A stretch of 64,000 nucleotides of DNA from Thermofilum sp. (GCA_038741495.1 JAVYKX010000002.1:124001-188000); one strand, 5' to 3'. Positions 40,873-50,094 are shown, numbered from the stretch's first letter. The notes: generated by a model from the letters alone, not told the origin. Program-made: numbers and translations.

Positions 40873-42987
40873 TCATCCGAATAAGGAAATTTCCTCCTCT
40901 TCCTTTTCCTCCCTTTTCCTCTCTAAAATCCTTTTAAGTCGCCCAATTAAGCTTTCTCTCTCCCCCTCAAAGGGGCTCGCGAACATTTCCCGGAGAGTTT
41001 TTAGGTGGAGGTACTTCCGGAGGACGACTATAAGGGTTCCGGCGAGCACGCTAGCACCCAGAATCGCTAGAAGAGCCTGGGTCGCTGAAAGCGTCAGAAG
41101 CGGCGTGTCGATGAGCACGTCGAGGATTACTTCTCGCGATTTTTCTGAGGGGGAGAGCACTCCCGCGTACGTGAACCCTCTGTAGCTTACGTGCAAGGAT
41201 ATATTGCTGGAAGGCGGGAGAGGTACGCGGTAGAGAACCGCTACTCCGTCATCCCCTGTGGTGCTGGTCAAATTCACTACTCCTGACGGACTACTTACCC
41301 TCACGAGGACCTTGGCGCCAGAGACGGGCTTTCCGAGCAGGTTTTTCACAGTGATTTCTAAAGCCTTCACGTTCACCGTAACTGTGATGTTGCCGGTCTT
41401 CAGCTCGCTAGCTGAAACCTTGCTCCGAGCGACTTCCACGTTTGAGCACTTCACTGAAATGAGTAGATCCGAGAGAGGAACATGCTTGATCTCGAGCATC
41501 CAGCCGCTCAGGTCGGCTGCGTAGTTGAGATATGGTGATGAAAGCGTTGCTGTGCAGCCGCTCACAGGCTGCCCGTCAAGGTCTACAAACTTCACAGCTA
41601 TATCGTATATCGGCACCCTGAGGGCCAGAACTCCCCCTCCTGCGCTGAGCTCTACCGAGTAGGAGAAGGTGTCGTAAGAGTACTCTATCTGTACTATCGC
41701 GCCTAGAGGAAGGTACCCTAGATCGCCGGTAACGCTCTCTCTGGGAGAATCCAGGTACCGCGAAAGCAGTAGAACTCCGAGGCTCTTCACGGTAACTTTA
41801 CTCCTCTCCGGTAAGGTGCTGGAGCCCTCAGCCTGCACGCTTACTCTTACTCTAGCGATGCTCACGGATACCTCTCTGAAAATAGTGCTGTCGGATCCCT
41901 GAACTTCAAAGGAGCTCCGACCTATCGCCCTGCCTAGTTTTTCGCTGAAAATCTCGAGCTCGTAGCGGCCTAGCGGCATGCTGTTTAACACGATCGCCCC
42001 GCTAGTGAGCCTCTCGCTGAAGAACCTTCCTAGAGGGTCGGTCAGCTGAGCAACGAGGGTTTCGTCACTCACTATCTCGCCCCTGGCATCTAGGACCTTC
42101 AGCTTAACGATGCTTGCTACCGGCAGCATGACCGTGTAGGTGTTGTTTTTCTCCGTGACATCTACATACAGCTCGCTCGAAAGCCTGCCAGAGAGGTATA
42201 CTTTAATCGTATACCTACCCAGAGGCGCGTAAGTGAGGTCGATAATGTTGCTTCTAAGGAGGTCTGCAGAAGCTATACGCGTGCCATTGAAGAAGAGTTC
42301 CGCGCTTCCGTTGATTCCTGTAGCTGGAACCCCGCCAAGAGCTTGTAGCACGAAAGCGAGCCTAGATAGTAGAGGAAGCCTTACCTCGATAGCCCCTGTA
42401 TCGCACCCTACGGTGGACTCTCCGTTCACTGCGAGCACGATGTCTTGAACCCAGGCAAACTGAACCCTGTACTTTATAACGCCGAAGGGCAGCAAGACTA
42501 TCTGGCCGCTCCTGGCGATTAGCCGGTAAGGCTCTATGTAGAGTTCAACTGACTGGTCTCTAAGATCTCTTCTCTCAGCGGTGCGTACGAAGAAACCCAC
42601 GTACGCAGTCCTCGTGTTTATATGTATCTGCGAGCCGGAAGCGTTAAGGTCTACCGTGCCCGCGTATATAACTCGATTAAGCCACCTGACTTCCAGCGAG
42701 TAGTTCCCGGGAAGAGGGTACTCCACGATGCAGGTGAAGTTCGGGAAGCATGAGAATTCCCGGGAAAAGTTGATGCCCTTTAGGAGGATGGTTGGCGGCT
42801 GTAGGGGGGCTTGGATTACGTTTTCTCCTTTACAGGTCTTCAAATGTACCGTAGCGTTGAGTAGTGTTTGATTGCTGAAGATGTGCATGCTCGTGGGTTT
42901 TTCCGCGCTTTGGACTGCTGCAGCTTTTACAGCTAGCGCAAGGATGACTAGCACGGCTAGCAGGGCTCCGGATCTCAGGGTGCCCAC
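40873..42987 (-). CDS. large membrane-anchored surface protein with repeated beta domains
   Basis: 704 residues. A signal peptide (GALLAVLVILALAVKAAA) begins it. About 600 extracellular residues in repeated carboxypeptidase-regulatory-like units follow (YAPLGRYTIKVYLSG, NSMPLGRYELEIF, DLGYLPLGAIVQIEYSY). One transmembrane segment LLAILGASVLAGTLIVVL lies near residue 655, then a charged cytoplasmic tail. The repeated P-L-G-x-Y turn argues for stacked beta sandwiches. Likely cell-envelope role; no enzyme motif seen. TATA cttatatac is about 35 bases upstream. Confidence 0.8.
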   Translation of the reverse strand: MGTLRSGALLAVLVILALAVKAAAVQSAEKPTSMHIFSNQTLLNATVHLKTCKGENVIQAPLQPPTILLKGINFSREFSCFPNFTCIVEYPLPGNYSLEVRWLNRVIYAGTVDLNASGSQIHINTRTAYVGFFVRTAERRDLRDQSVELYIEPYRLIARSGQIVLLPFGVIKYRVQFAWVQDIVLAVNGESTVGCDTGAIEVRLPLLSRLAFVLQALGGVPATGINGSAELFFNGTRIASADLLRSNIIDLTYAPLGRYTIKVYLSGRLSSELYVDVTEKNNTYTVMLPVASIVKLKVLDARGEIVSDETLVAQLTDPLGRFFSERLTSGAIVLNSMPLGRYELEIFSEKLGRAIGRSSFEVQGSDSTIFREVSVSIARVRVSVQAEGSSTLPERSKVTVKSLGVLLLSRYLDSPRESVTGDLGYLPLGAIVQIEYSYDTFSYSVELSAGGGVLALRVPIYDIAVKFVDLDGQPVSGCTATLSSPYLNYAADLSGWMLEIKHVPLSDLLISVKCSNVEVARSKVSASELKTGNITVTVNVKALEITVKNLLGKPVSGAKVLVRVSSPSGVVNLTSTTGDDGVAVLYRVPLPPSSNISLHVSYRGFTYAGVLSPSEKSREVILDVLIDTPLLTLSATQALLAILGASVLAGTLIVVLRKYLHLKTLREMFASPFEGERESLIGRLKRILERKREEKEEEEISLFG

Positions 42988-43017
42988 GCCACTACCCTAC
43001 TTGCGCGAAGTCACGCC

Positions 43018-43026
43018 GTATATAAG
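43018..43026 (-). promoter_or_regulatory. TATA element of the surface-protein gene
   Basis: Minus-strand cttatatac lies 31-39 bases before the ATG at 42987. Confidence 0.6.
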
Positions 43027-43167
43027 AGCTTGCCCGCGCGGAGAGTTTTCCACTACTTGTAGCATACGAGAGATTCGCCGCATTTCTCACAATACCGAAC
43101 TATGCAGGATCGCGGCCGCCAGCCTGACAAAAGAACATAAAACAGTGTGGCTTGGTGAGCAAGTGGC
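43027..43167. other. intergenic between surface-protein and prefoldin-beta genes
   Basis: No established gene. A minus-strand 25-codon frame from a TTG near 43120 ends RYCEKCGESLVCYK, which looks zinc-knuckle-like, but it is too short to support alone. Confidence 0.3.
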
Positions 43168-43500
43168 GTGGCTATGGCTGCGGATCAGGGGGCTCTGGCG
43201 AAATATCAGCAGGCTCTTGAAGAGTTACGCGCGGTTGTCGTAAGCCTTCAGCAGTACAGAGCCCGCTTGCTAGAGATCGAGAGAGTGGTCAAAGAGCTCG
43301 AGAAGATTTCGGACGACTTCGTGTACAAGAGCTACGGGAACATACTTTTCAAGACTTCTAAGGAAGAGGTGATTCGGGAGCTGTCATCGGAGAAAGAGCT
43401 CTTGCAGGTTCGCGTGGAGGAATTCGCTAAGCGTGAAAAACTGCTCCGCGAGAGATTGAGTAGCATTGAGAAGCAGCTTCGCGGCGCTCAAGGAGCTTGA
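43168..43500 (+). CDS. pfdB: prefoldin beta subunit
   Basis: About 110 residues from GTG 43168 or ATG 43174. Two coiled-coil helices flank DDFVYKSYGNILFKTSKEEV, the beta-class hairpin. Assembles with the alpha subunit at 28048. It is followed by the DUF3194 gene with a 4-base overlap, a common archaeal pair. Confidence 0.92.
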   Translation: MAMAADQGALAKYQQALEELRAVVVSLQQYRARLLEIERVVKELEKISDDFVYKSYGNILFKTSKEEVIRELSSEKELLQVRVEEFAKREKLLRERLSSIEKQLRGAQGA

Positions 43501-43799
43501 AGAGTATGGAGCAATGGGAGAATGAGAAGGCAGGAGCCGTTCGGGAAGTAGCTGAGCACCTGATGAAAATACTGGCCGAACGTCTTGAGGAGAGGCTTGT
43601 AGGCGATCCTAAACTCGTAATGACGATAAAAGTGGAGCTAAACTTGGATTGGCCATACGAGATCGCGGTAGATCTCTCTGCGAGCTCGAGCGTGTACTCA
43701 GCGAAAGACTTGGAAAGAGCGATCACGGAGGTTCTTGAAGAGGGCCTTAAGCACGCTGAGGAAATGTTGAAAAATAGGGGTTTAAGGCCGCTGCCATGA
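43497..43799 (+). CDS. DUF3194 protein
   Basis: 100 residues: VREVAEHLMKILAERLEERL, then PYEIAVDLSASSSVYSAKDL. It matches the small DUF3194 family that follows prefoldin beta in archaea. Overlaps neighbours by 4 bases at both ends, so it is in one operon with pfdB and the DHH gene. Function unknown. Confidence 0.8.
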   Translation: MKSMEQWENEKAGAVREVAEHLMKILAERLEERLVGDPKLVMTIKVELNLDWPYEIAVDLSASSSVYSAKDLERAITEVLEEGLKHAEEMLKNRGLRPLP

Positions 43800-44785
43800 C
43801 TGCCATGAACATTCTCCGGTATCTCAGCGGCCTACCCTCCGCAGAGGAGATACTCATCGTCACGCATGTAAACGCCGATCCTGATGCTGTAGCTACCGCG
43901 CTCGTCGTGAAAAGCGTGCTTGAGGGGCGTGGCTTCAGAGCTAAAACTTGCTTTCCTGAAGGACCGAGCAAACTCTCCAAAGAGCTTCTCGCAAAGCTGG
44001 AGGTAGCTTACAGGAACGATTGCTCCTGCGCTGCTCGCCGCGTAATAGTTTGCGATACTTCCAACGAGAGCATGTTAGCTGGCGCAGCAGAGTGTCTGAA
44101 GAATGCGGAGATCGTGATTATAGATCACCACGAGCCCGGCGGCTTAATCCATAGAGCGTCCACGGCTGTCGTAGACACCAAGGAGGTTGCGGCTACTGTG
44201 ATCGCTGTCGAGCTAGCGAAGCTTGCCGGTGTAGGCTTAGAGCCGAAGCTGGCTACGCTCGCGCTAGCCGGGATACTCTATGACAGTAAGCGTTTTTCGC
44301 TTGTTACGCCACGAGCTCTTCGCGCTGCTGCCTGGTTGTTAGAGAGCGGGGGTAGCTACGAGGCGGCGCTACTACACCCTGAGGAGGAGCTCGAGTATTC
44401 AGAGAGAATCGCGAGGCTTAAGGCTGCTCAGCGGGCCATGATCATCGATATCTGCGGAACCGTTGTGGCGCTGACCGAGGTATCAGCATACGAGGCGTCG
44501 GCAGCGAGGGCTCTCGTTGCGCTCGGCGCTGACTTGGCATTTGTTTTAGGTGGCAAGGGAGAGCTCCGGGTGAGCGCTAGAGCTTCGGAGAGAGTACTGG
44601 ACGCCGGGCTGAGCATCGCGGAAATAGCTAAGAGAGTGGCGGCTTCTCTTGGAGGTGAGGGAGGCGGTCATAAAGGGGCTGGCGGAGTTAAGATCCGGGA
44701 CGAGAAATCGCGGAGCGAGGTTTTACGAGCGTTAGCGAGCGAGGTTGTTGGAGAGCTTATGGCGCTGTGCCGGGAAGAGCGCTAA
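43796..44785 (+). CDS. DHH/DHHA1 phosphoesterase
   Basis: 329 residues. VTHVNADPDAVATALV near residue 20 is motif I and VIIDHHEPG near 108 is the DHH motif. The C-terminal DHHA1 motif GGHKGAGG lies near residue 290. Such enzymes hydrolyse short oligonucleotides or cyclic dinucleotides with Mn2+. The stop overlaps the convergent S3Ae stop. Confidence 0.88.
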   Translation: MTAMNILRYLSGLPSAEEILIVTHVNADPDAVATALVVKSVLEGRGFRAKTCFPEGPSKLSKELLAKLEVAYRNDCSCAARRVIVCDTSNESMLAGAAECLKNAEIVIIDHHEPGGLIHRASTAVVDTKEVAATVIAVELAKLAGVGLEPKLATLALAGILYDSKRFSLVTPRALRAAAWLLESGGSYEAALLHPEEELEYSERIARLKAAQRAMIIDICGTVVALTEVSAYEASAARALVALGADLAFVLGGKGELRVSARASERVLDAGLSIAEIAKRVAASLGGEGGGHKGAGGVKIRDEKSRSEVLRALASEVVGELMALCREER

Positions 44786-45402
44786 GCCGCCGGTGCTTGT
44801 GGTGTAGGTGCTACTAGCGGAATTTCCCTAGCGGGTGTCAAAACCTTAATTTTCCTTATCTCTGCTTTCTTCAGCGGGTAGATCTTCCTTGCCTGGAGCT
44901 CTATCTCGGATGCCAGAGTTCCGAGTATACAGTGTTGAACGAATGTGTCGAAGTCCATGCTCTGAGCCTTGCTAGAGATCAGCTGGAACATTACCTTCCT
45001 GATAGCTTTTCGTTGAGAAGTTTTGACTCTGGCCTGAGTTACCGCCATGGCCATCACTCTCATTCTAACGTTATCCCTGGTTTCCACATCTATTATCGCG
45101 TCGATCCGTGAAGTTCCTCGGCGGACAAGGCTCCTGATGTAATCTCTAGTCAATTCCATTAGCTTAAGCTGTGTGAAAGCAGTAGAGTTTTCCACTTTCA
45201 CTATTTGAAATTTCAGCTTAATGTGTATCTGAGAAACATCTTTAGTGATGTCGTAGAAGCTGACTTCTACGGTTCTCCCCAAGGCTTTCTCCGGTTCCGC
45301 GGCAGGTATATAGCCTATTTCAGCGTACCCGAAGGCTCGCGGGGCTAGGACCCTGAGCCACTGCTTAGCGGCCCACTTGTCTCTGATCCTCCTCGCGCTC
45401 AA
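44782..45402 (-). CDS. rps3ae: ribosomal protein S3Ae (eS1)
   Basis: 206 residues: RDKWAAKQWLRVLAPRAFGY, EVSFYDITKDVSQIHIKLKF, and TSQRKAIRKVMFQLISSKAQ are the eS1 signature. C-terminal tail is Ala/Pro-rich. Independent of the DHH gene on the other strand. Confidence 0.95.
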   Translation of the reverse strand: MSARRIRDKWAAKQWLRVLAPRAFGYAEIGYIPAAEPEKALGRTVEVSFYDITKDVSQIHIKLKFQIVKVENSTAFTQLKLMELTRDYIRSLVRRGTSRIDAIIDVETRDNVRMRVMAMAVTQARVKTSQRKAIRKVMFQLISSKAQSMDFDTFVQHCILGTLASEIELQARKIYPLKKAEIRKIKVLTPAREIPLVAPTPQAPAA

Positions 45403-45460
45403 GACGACACCGGGGGCTTGACCCCTTACGGTTTTTTAAGCTTTTCACGCGGAGCAGAGC

Positions 45461-45931
45461 CTAGTCGATTCGGACTCTGTAATCTTCCTTTATTACTCTT
45501 AACACGTACATGGTTTTCGTGCTTTCCACGCCATCGATGCTTCCGACTCTATCGATAAGCTTAGCGAGGTCCTCCTTGCTTTTTACGCGCACCTTGAGAA
45601 TAGTAGAGTACTCACCGGTAACGTCGTAGATCTCGTAGACATCCTCCATTTTTTCTAACTCCTGAAGGACACGGGTGTACTTCTGCGGTGTAGCAACGAC
45701 AGCGATTATTGCTGTCACTCTCTTGCCGACCTTCTCGGAGTCGACTATCGCTTGGAATCGCTTTATAATTCCCGCATTAACTAGCTTCTTGATTCTAAGG
45801 TGAACCGTAGCCTCTGAGATCCCTACCTGTCCAGCGATCTGCGAGTAGGGCATTTTCGCATTCTCCTGAAGCAGCTCGAGTATCTTCTTATCAACGTGGT
45901 CTAGTTTTATTTCTCGAGCGCTTTCCGTCAT
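45461..45931 (-). CDS. Lrp/AsnC-family transcription regulator
   Basis: I start at ATG 45931 (MTESAREIKLDHVDKKIL), 156 residues, because the upstream in-frame ATG at 45964 lies in the TATA region. An N-terminal winged helix (LQENAKMPYSQIAGQVGISE) is followed by the RAM ligand domain. VYEIYDVTGEYSTILKVRVK is the typical RAM signature. Probably an amino-acid-responsive regulator. Confidence 0.92.
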   Translation of the reverse strand: MTESAREIKLDHVDKKILELLQENAKMPYSQIAGQVGISEATVHLRIKKLVNAGIIKRFQAIVDSEKVGKRVTAIIAVVATPQKYTRVLQELEKMEDVYEIYDVTGEYSTILKVRVKSKEDLAKLIDRVGSIDGVESTKTMYVLRVIKEDYRVRID

Positions 45932-45956
45932 CAGGTTCCACCGTAGAGTATTTGCG

Positions 45957-45980
45957 TACCACATAAAAAACTTTTATGCG
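45957..45980 (-). promoter_or_regulatory. Lrp gene promoter
   Basis: Minus-strand cataaaagttttttatg is about 30-45 bases before ATG 45931. It contains an imperfect inverted A/T repeat that could also be an autoregulatory site. Confidence 0.4.
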
Positions 45981-46094
45981 AATCACTAGAGGTAGCTGAC
46001 GCTCTATACTCCTCTCGTCATACGAAATTTTTTCCAACGTAGTACTCCTCAGGGCCGTTCGGATACTCTTTACTTCTTCCTGGGAAGGAAAACT

Positions 46095-46709
46095 GTGGAG
46101 AGCATGAGAGGGATTACGCTGAGCGAAATAAATGATCGAAAGCTCCTTGAGAGGATTATAGGGTGGGAAGTCTACGAGAAGAACGGGAAGCTTGTGGGGA
46201 GACTTCATAAGGTGTTCATTTCCAAGGGGACGAAACAGCCCCTCAAGGTTGTAATAAAGAAAGTTAAAGGAGGCCAGATAGAGATCTCACCTGAGAGGCT
46301 TAGAGTGGACAAGGGCAGGGTAATTCTGATAGAGGAGGAGAGCGATACTTTTCTCAGGGTAGTAAAGCGCTTAGAGGATATTTCTGCCGAGCTTAAAAAG
46401 ATGAAGGAGGAGATCCTTAAGCTGGACGAGCAGTTTATCGGCGGTATCATGCCCTGGGAGACTTTTTGCGAGAAAAGGAAGATGATCGAGGAGAGGAGGA
46501 TCTTTCTAAAACTCGAGGCTTACCAGCTACTAGAAGTTTTAAAGTATCAAGCGGAGCAGTACGGCGTAGCACTGTCCGATGAGGATAGGAAGCACCTAGC
46601 ACATCTGCTGGATATTTTATCTGCAGACCTGCCTGTAATTCCGCTAGAAAAGCTGCTGAAAATATTTGCTGAAGCTGAAAGAGCAAGAATACCGTCTCTT
46701 GAGAGGTAG
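46095..46709 (+). CDS. PRC-barrel plus coiled-coil protein, CdvA-like layout
   Basis: 204 residues from GTG 46095 or ATG 46104. Residues 20-75 (RIIGWEVYEKNGKLVGRLHK to LRVDKGRVILIEEE) resemble a PRC barrel. A coiled coil follows (VKRLEDISAELKKMKEEILK), then EQFIGGIMPWETFCEKRKMI and more helices. PRC barrel followed by coiled coil is the layout of CdvA, the membrane-linked component of ESCRT-based division. No cdvB or cdvC is in the window, and Thermoproteales usually lack Cdv, so this is a resemblance only. Confidence 0.5.
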   Translation: MESMRGITLSEINDRKLLERIIGWEVYEKNGKLVGRLHKVFISKGTKQPLKVVIKKVKGGQIEISPERLRVDKGRVILIEEESDTFLRVVKRLEDISAELKKMKEEILKLDEQFIGGIMPWETFCEKRKMIEERRIFLKLEAYQLLEVLKYQAEQYGVALSDEDRKHLAHLLDILSADLPVIPLEKLLKIFAEAERARIPSLER

Positions 46710-46751
46710 GCTTGCGGGCAATCCTTTTTGTTATGCCACAGGCATGACGCA

Positions 46752-46763
46752 AAGCATATAATA
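46752..46763 (+). promoter_or_regulatory. promoter of the tetraether synthase gene
   Basis: aagcatataata lies about 45-56 bases before ATG 46808. Confidence 0.5.
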
Positions 46764-46807
46764 CATGGTGAAGGATACTCAGCCGAGTTTCCGTAAGGGG
46801 TATCCTT

Positions 46808-48640
46808 ATGAGTCGCCAGATATTGAGGAGAGATGAAGAAGCTCGAGTGAATTATGCTGAGCTTCGTAATGCTTCCTTCGATGAGCTGAAGAGCGTGGCC
46901 GAGAAGATGCGCCCGCTCCTTATGCCGAAACCCGGTGTCGATTATCGTGTGTACCTTTCTGTTAAGCCCTCCCTCGCGGAAGGAGAGGAGCTGGTAACAT
47001 ATACGCAGAGCGCGTGCCCCGAGTGCTACTCCCTACTTACCGCTGTCATATTTAAAAGAGATGGCAAAGTCTGGATTCGGAAGGTATGCCCCGAGCACGG
47101 AGAGTTCGAGGAGCTTTACTTTGGAGATGCTGACATGTACGAGAGGTACCGGAGGTACCAAGTGGAGGGCAAGGGGAACGTTGTCACTCATGTTCCGCTC
47201 ACAGCGTTATGTCCGTACAACTGCGGTGTATGCCCTAGGCACAAGTCCCACGCTGCTTTGATAAACATTGTCGCGACAAACAGGTGCGATCTTAGCTGCT
47301 ACTACTGCTTCTTCTTCGCAACTAAGTCTGGCTTCGTGTACGAACCTTCTCTCGAGCATATAAGGTACATGCTTAGGCAAGCTAGGCTCACCGAGCCCGT
47401 TAAAGCTCCAGCGCTCCAGATTACGGGCGGCGAGCCCACGCTCAGGGACGACTTAGTCGATATAATACGCATTGCGCGCGAAGAGGGCTTTACGCACGTG
47501 CAGTTGAACACCAATGGCATAAGGTTAGCTTTCGATCCCGAGCTCGCAGTGAGGGTCAGGCAGGCTGGGGTGAACGTGGTATACATGAGCTTCGATGGAG
47601 TATCACCTTACACTAACCCAAAGAACCATTGGGAAGTCCCTTATGCGCTTGATAACCTGCGCAAGGCGCACCTTGGAGTAGTCCTAGTTCCTACAGTGAT
47701 TAAGAATTACAACTTAACAGATGTGGGAAAGATAATAAAATTTGGTCTAAAACATAATGATATAGTTAGAGGTGTAAACTTCCAACCCGTCTCTATTACC
47801 GGCAGAATGCCCCGGAAGGAGCGGGAAAAGGAGAGAGTTACGATACCCGACGTCATCGCTGAGATCGAAAAGCAGACCGATGGCCAGATAAGGAAGGAAG
47901 ACTGGTACCCAGTCCCGAGTGTAGCTGCCATATCGAGGTTTGTAGAGGCAGTGACTGGAAAGCCGCAGATAACTTTCACTACGCACTTCGCCTGCGGGGC
48001 TGCGACATACGTATGGCAGGAGAACGGGGAGATCATACCGATAACCAGGTTTATTCACGTGGATGAGTTTCTAAGCTTCCTCAATGAAAAGGCGGAGGAG
48101 ATAGAGAAGGGTAAGAGCAGGAAGCTAGCCCTGCTCGAAGTGGTGTTAAAGCTGAGACGGTTCGTGGATTTGGATAAAGCCCCGCGCAGGTTGAAGGAGC
48201 GCGGCAAGCTCTCTAAGATGTTGGTCGACATCTTCTTGAAGCATGATTATAAAAGCTTGGGCGAGTTCCACTACAGCACCTTATTCCTGGGAATGATGCA
48301 CTTCCAGGATCTCTATAATCACGATGTTGCTAGGGTGTCCCGTTGCGATATACACTATGTGATGCCGGACGGACGCCAAGTACCCTTCTGCTCGTTCAAC
48401 GTGATTCAGGAGCTTTACAGAGAAAGAGCCCAGAGAGCCTTCTCCTATACTCTTAAGGATTGGGAGAAGATAACTGGCCGCTCCGTATTCGAGGACCACT
48501 ACAAGCGCAACATAAGGAAGCTGATCGCCGGGGAGGCGTACCGCAGGCACTACGAGGGGATAATCGACATCGATAGCATACCTTACGAGGATCACGTAAC
48601 AGCATCGAAGAGGTTCGGCATACCGGTAGTAGAGGAGTAG
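46808..48640 (+). CDS. tes: tetraether lipid synthase (radical SAM)
   Basis: 610 residues. The radical SAM motif RCDLSCYYC uses C160, C164 and C167. N-terminal cysteine groups C70/C73/C94 and C135/C139/C142 supply further cluster ligands, and more Cys lie near the C-terminus (SRCDIHYVMPDGRQVPFCSF). This multi-cluster layout matches Tes (MJ0619 type), which joins phytanyl chains of two archaeols into GDGT tetraethers. It fits a hyperthermophile with CarS at 29643. Full length for the family. Confidence 0.88.
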   Translation: MSRQILRRDEEARVNYAELRNASFDELKSVAEKMRPLLMPKPGVDYRVYLSVKPSLAEGEELVTYTQSACPECYSLLTAVIFKRDGKVWIRKVCPEHGEFEELYFGDADMYERYRRYQVEGKGNVVTHVPLTALCPYNCGVCPRHKSHAALINIVATNRCDLSCYYCFFFATKSGFVYEPSLEHIRYMLRQARLTEPVKAPALQITGGEPTLRDDLVDIIRIAREEGFTHVQLNTNGIRLAFDPELAVRVRQAGVNVVYMSFDGVSPYTNPKNHWEVPYALDNLRKAHLGVVLVPTVIKNYNLTDVGKIIKFGLKHNDIVRGVNFQPVSITGRMPRKEREKERVTIPDVIAEIEKQTDGQIRKEDWYPVPSVAAISRFVEAVTGKPQITFTTHFACGAATYVWQENGEIIPITRFIHVDEFLSFLNEKAEEIEKGKSRKLALLEVVLKLRRFVDLDKAPRRLKERGKLSKMLVDIFLKHDYKSLGEFHYSTLFLGMMHFQDLYNHDVARVSRCDIHYVMPDGRQVPFCSFNVIQELYRERAQRAFSYTLKDWEKITGRSVFEDHYKRNIRKLIAGEAYRRHYEGIIDIDSIPYEDHVTASKRFGIPVVEE

Positions 48641-48641
48641 T

Positions 48642-48655
48642 GTTCCGCGCCGGTG
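48642..48655 (-). repeat. 14-base match to the TnpB right-end terminus, copy F
   Basis: Minus-strand CACCGGCGCGGAAC is identical to the last bases of copies B and C. It lies just after the tes stop and covers the GTG start of the next gene. There is no upstream stem, so it may be a remnant or coincidence. Confidence 0.35.
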
Positions 48656-49114
48656 GGGAAAGTGAAGTGTTTCTCACTAGAGCTTAAGCGAAAAGACCCC
48701 ACCCCGCTCGACGTTAAGCTCACCACATCCGCTTTTCTAGTTAAAAACGGTGAGATTGTAAAATTGACTGGTATATCTCGCGAATTTCAAGAAGCGGATA
48801 TAATAGACTTTGAACGCGAGATCGGCAGCGTCGTGGGTATCACGTATAACGATGTTGTTCACGGTGAAGCATCCGTTAAGGTAGAGGACATCGAGCTGCA
48901 TCCTCGCGCCAGGGTCGTGAAGGTTTTAGAGGTTGAAGAGAGGCTCACCAGAAGAAAGACACGCTACTTCATTGCTGTAGAAGTTCTGGAAAGCGGTGAG
49001 CGGGTGATCTACTCAAGCCACCGTGCGGTGAAATCTAGTAGCGAGCTCCAAGCTCTTTCAAAGCATCTGGGAGTACGAGAGAAAGCCCTTAAGGTGCTTG
49101 CGAACCAGATTTAA
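48653..49114 (+). CDS. uncharacterised 153-residue protein
   Basis: GTG start at 48653. Beta-rich soluble protein: LTTSAFLVKNGEIVKLTGIS, VGITYNDVVHGEASVKVEDI, then a C-terminal helix. No family recognised. It follows tes by 12 bases and could be coupled with it. The start region overlaps the right-end-like 14-mer. Confidence 0.6.
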   Translation: MGKVKCFSLELKRKDPTPLDVKLTTSAFLVKNGEIVKLTGISREFQEADIIDFEREIGSVVGITYNDVVHGEASVKVEDIELHPRARVVKVLEVEERLTRRKTRYFIAVEVLESGERVIYSSHRAVKSSSELQALSKHLGVREKALKVLANQI

Positions 49115-49265
49115 AATTCTCTCTAAGGAGCGGCAGGTCATTTTTAGCTGCTCAAACAACTGGCTTTATATGCTACGGCTATTGCCGAATAGTAACTCAT
49201 CTTAAAAGCAATGCTTTTATACTTTTTCTTGGATAAGAGCTCAGATATATAAGCGAGGGGGTCGA
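49115..49265. other. A/T-rich promoter region
   Basis: Contains TATA-like gctttatatgc at about 49170 and cagatatataagc at about 49242-49254, the latter well placed for the 49266 gene. The first could drive a short unannotated RNA, but no structure is evident. Confidence 0.4.
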
Positions 49266-49583
49266 ATGAGCCTTCAGAGTCGCGAAGAGAAGGAAAAACT
49301 TCTCGAGCACTTAATCCTAGTTGTTCAGCAATTGTTGAGTTCTACCAAGTCGAAGCAGCTGTCGATTAAGCTTAGAACCCTTCTCAGGTATACTTACGTC
49401 TCCTATATCAAGAAGACGTCCGATATTAGTGTGATCCGGGGCCTTGTTCCTCGGGTGCACCCCCCCGCGTGGCTGACAAACCAGTACTACTACAGGGAGA
49501 TAGAGCGCGTTCTCCGCGAGAGGTTTAATGCGCGAATAGAGAACCGGAGGCAGTTCCGCTACGTTATTCTACAGAAGCGTTGA
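49266..49583 (+). CDS. uncharacterised basic 105-residue protein
   Basis: Helical N-terminus (EEKEKLLEHLILVVQQLL) and a basic C-terminus RERFNARIENRRQFRYVILQ. There is a strong TATA box about 15 bases upstream. No family recognised; the basic tail suggests nucleic-acid binding. Converges on the PUA gene. Confidence 0.6.
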   Translation: MSLQSREEKEKLLEHLILVVQQLLSSTKSKQLSIKLRTLLRYTYVSYIKKTSDISVIRGLVPRVHPPAWLTNQYYYREIERVLRERFNARIENRRQFRYVILQKR

Positions 49584-49593
49584 TCGCTTCGCC

Positions 49594-50094
49594 TCAAGTT
49601 TCTCCTTCTTTAACACCTTTCCTCGTTTTAACCGCTTTACCTCTCTTCAGGCGACCCATCTCCTCTCCCGGTAGCACGGCTCTGCCGACCGCAATTACCG
49701 AGCCGGTAGGCTGTGCTACAATGCACACGTCATCACCTGGAAGAATGTTGGGGTCTGCCTTTACTACGTGTTTGCTGAAGAGGTTTCTTCCCTGCGATAC
49801 AAACTCAGCCACGTCTTGGGTTGTCTCAACAGCGTAGCCTACAGGCTGATTCGAGGCCCGTAAGAGTCTCCAGCCTTCTGGAGTTAATACGAGGAATCCG
49901 TCGCTGCTGCGAAGGGTCATCGCCAGCTTTCCGTCTACGTATACGTGTCTAATCCGCCCTGTAGTTGGCGAGCGCTCAACTTCTACGGTTCTCGATTCGA
50001 GAAGAGGCTCGACGTGCGCTCCGTAAAGGTAGAGAAACACGGCTGCAATTTGCCGAAGCTCCCACTTGGTGGGCGGAGCCCTTCTTCCGGACAT
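49594..50094 (-). CDS. PUA-domain RNA-binding protein
   Basis: 166 residues. The C-terminal 75 residues (FSKHVVKADPNILPGDDVCI, VIAVGRAVLPGEEMGRLKRG) form a PUA domain. The N-terminal part resembles the domain next to PUA in archaeosine TGT-related proteins. Likely RNA modification, partner unknown. Divergent from mbf1. Confidence 0.8.
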   Translation of the reverse strand: MSGRRAPPTKWELRQIAAVFLYLYGAHVEPLLESRTVEVERSPTTGRIRHVYVDGKLAMTLRSSDGFLVLTPEGWRLLRASNQPVGYAVETTQDVAEFVSQGRNLFSKHVVKADPNILPGDDVCIVAQPTGSVIAVGRAVLPGEEMGRLKRGKAVKTRKGVKEGET

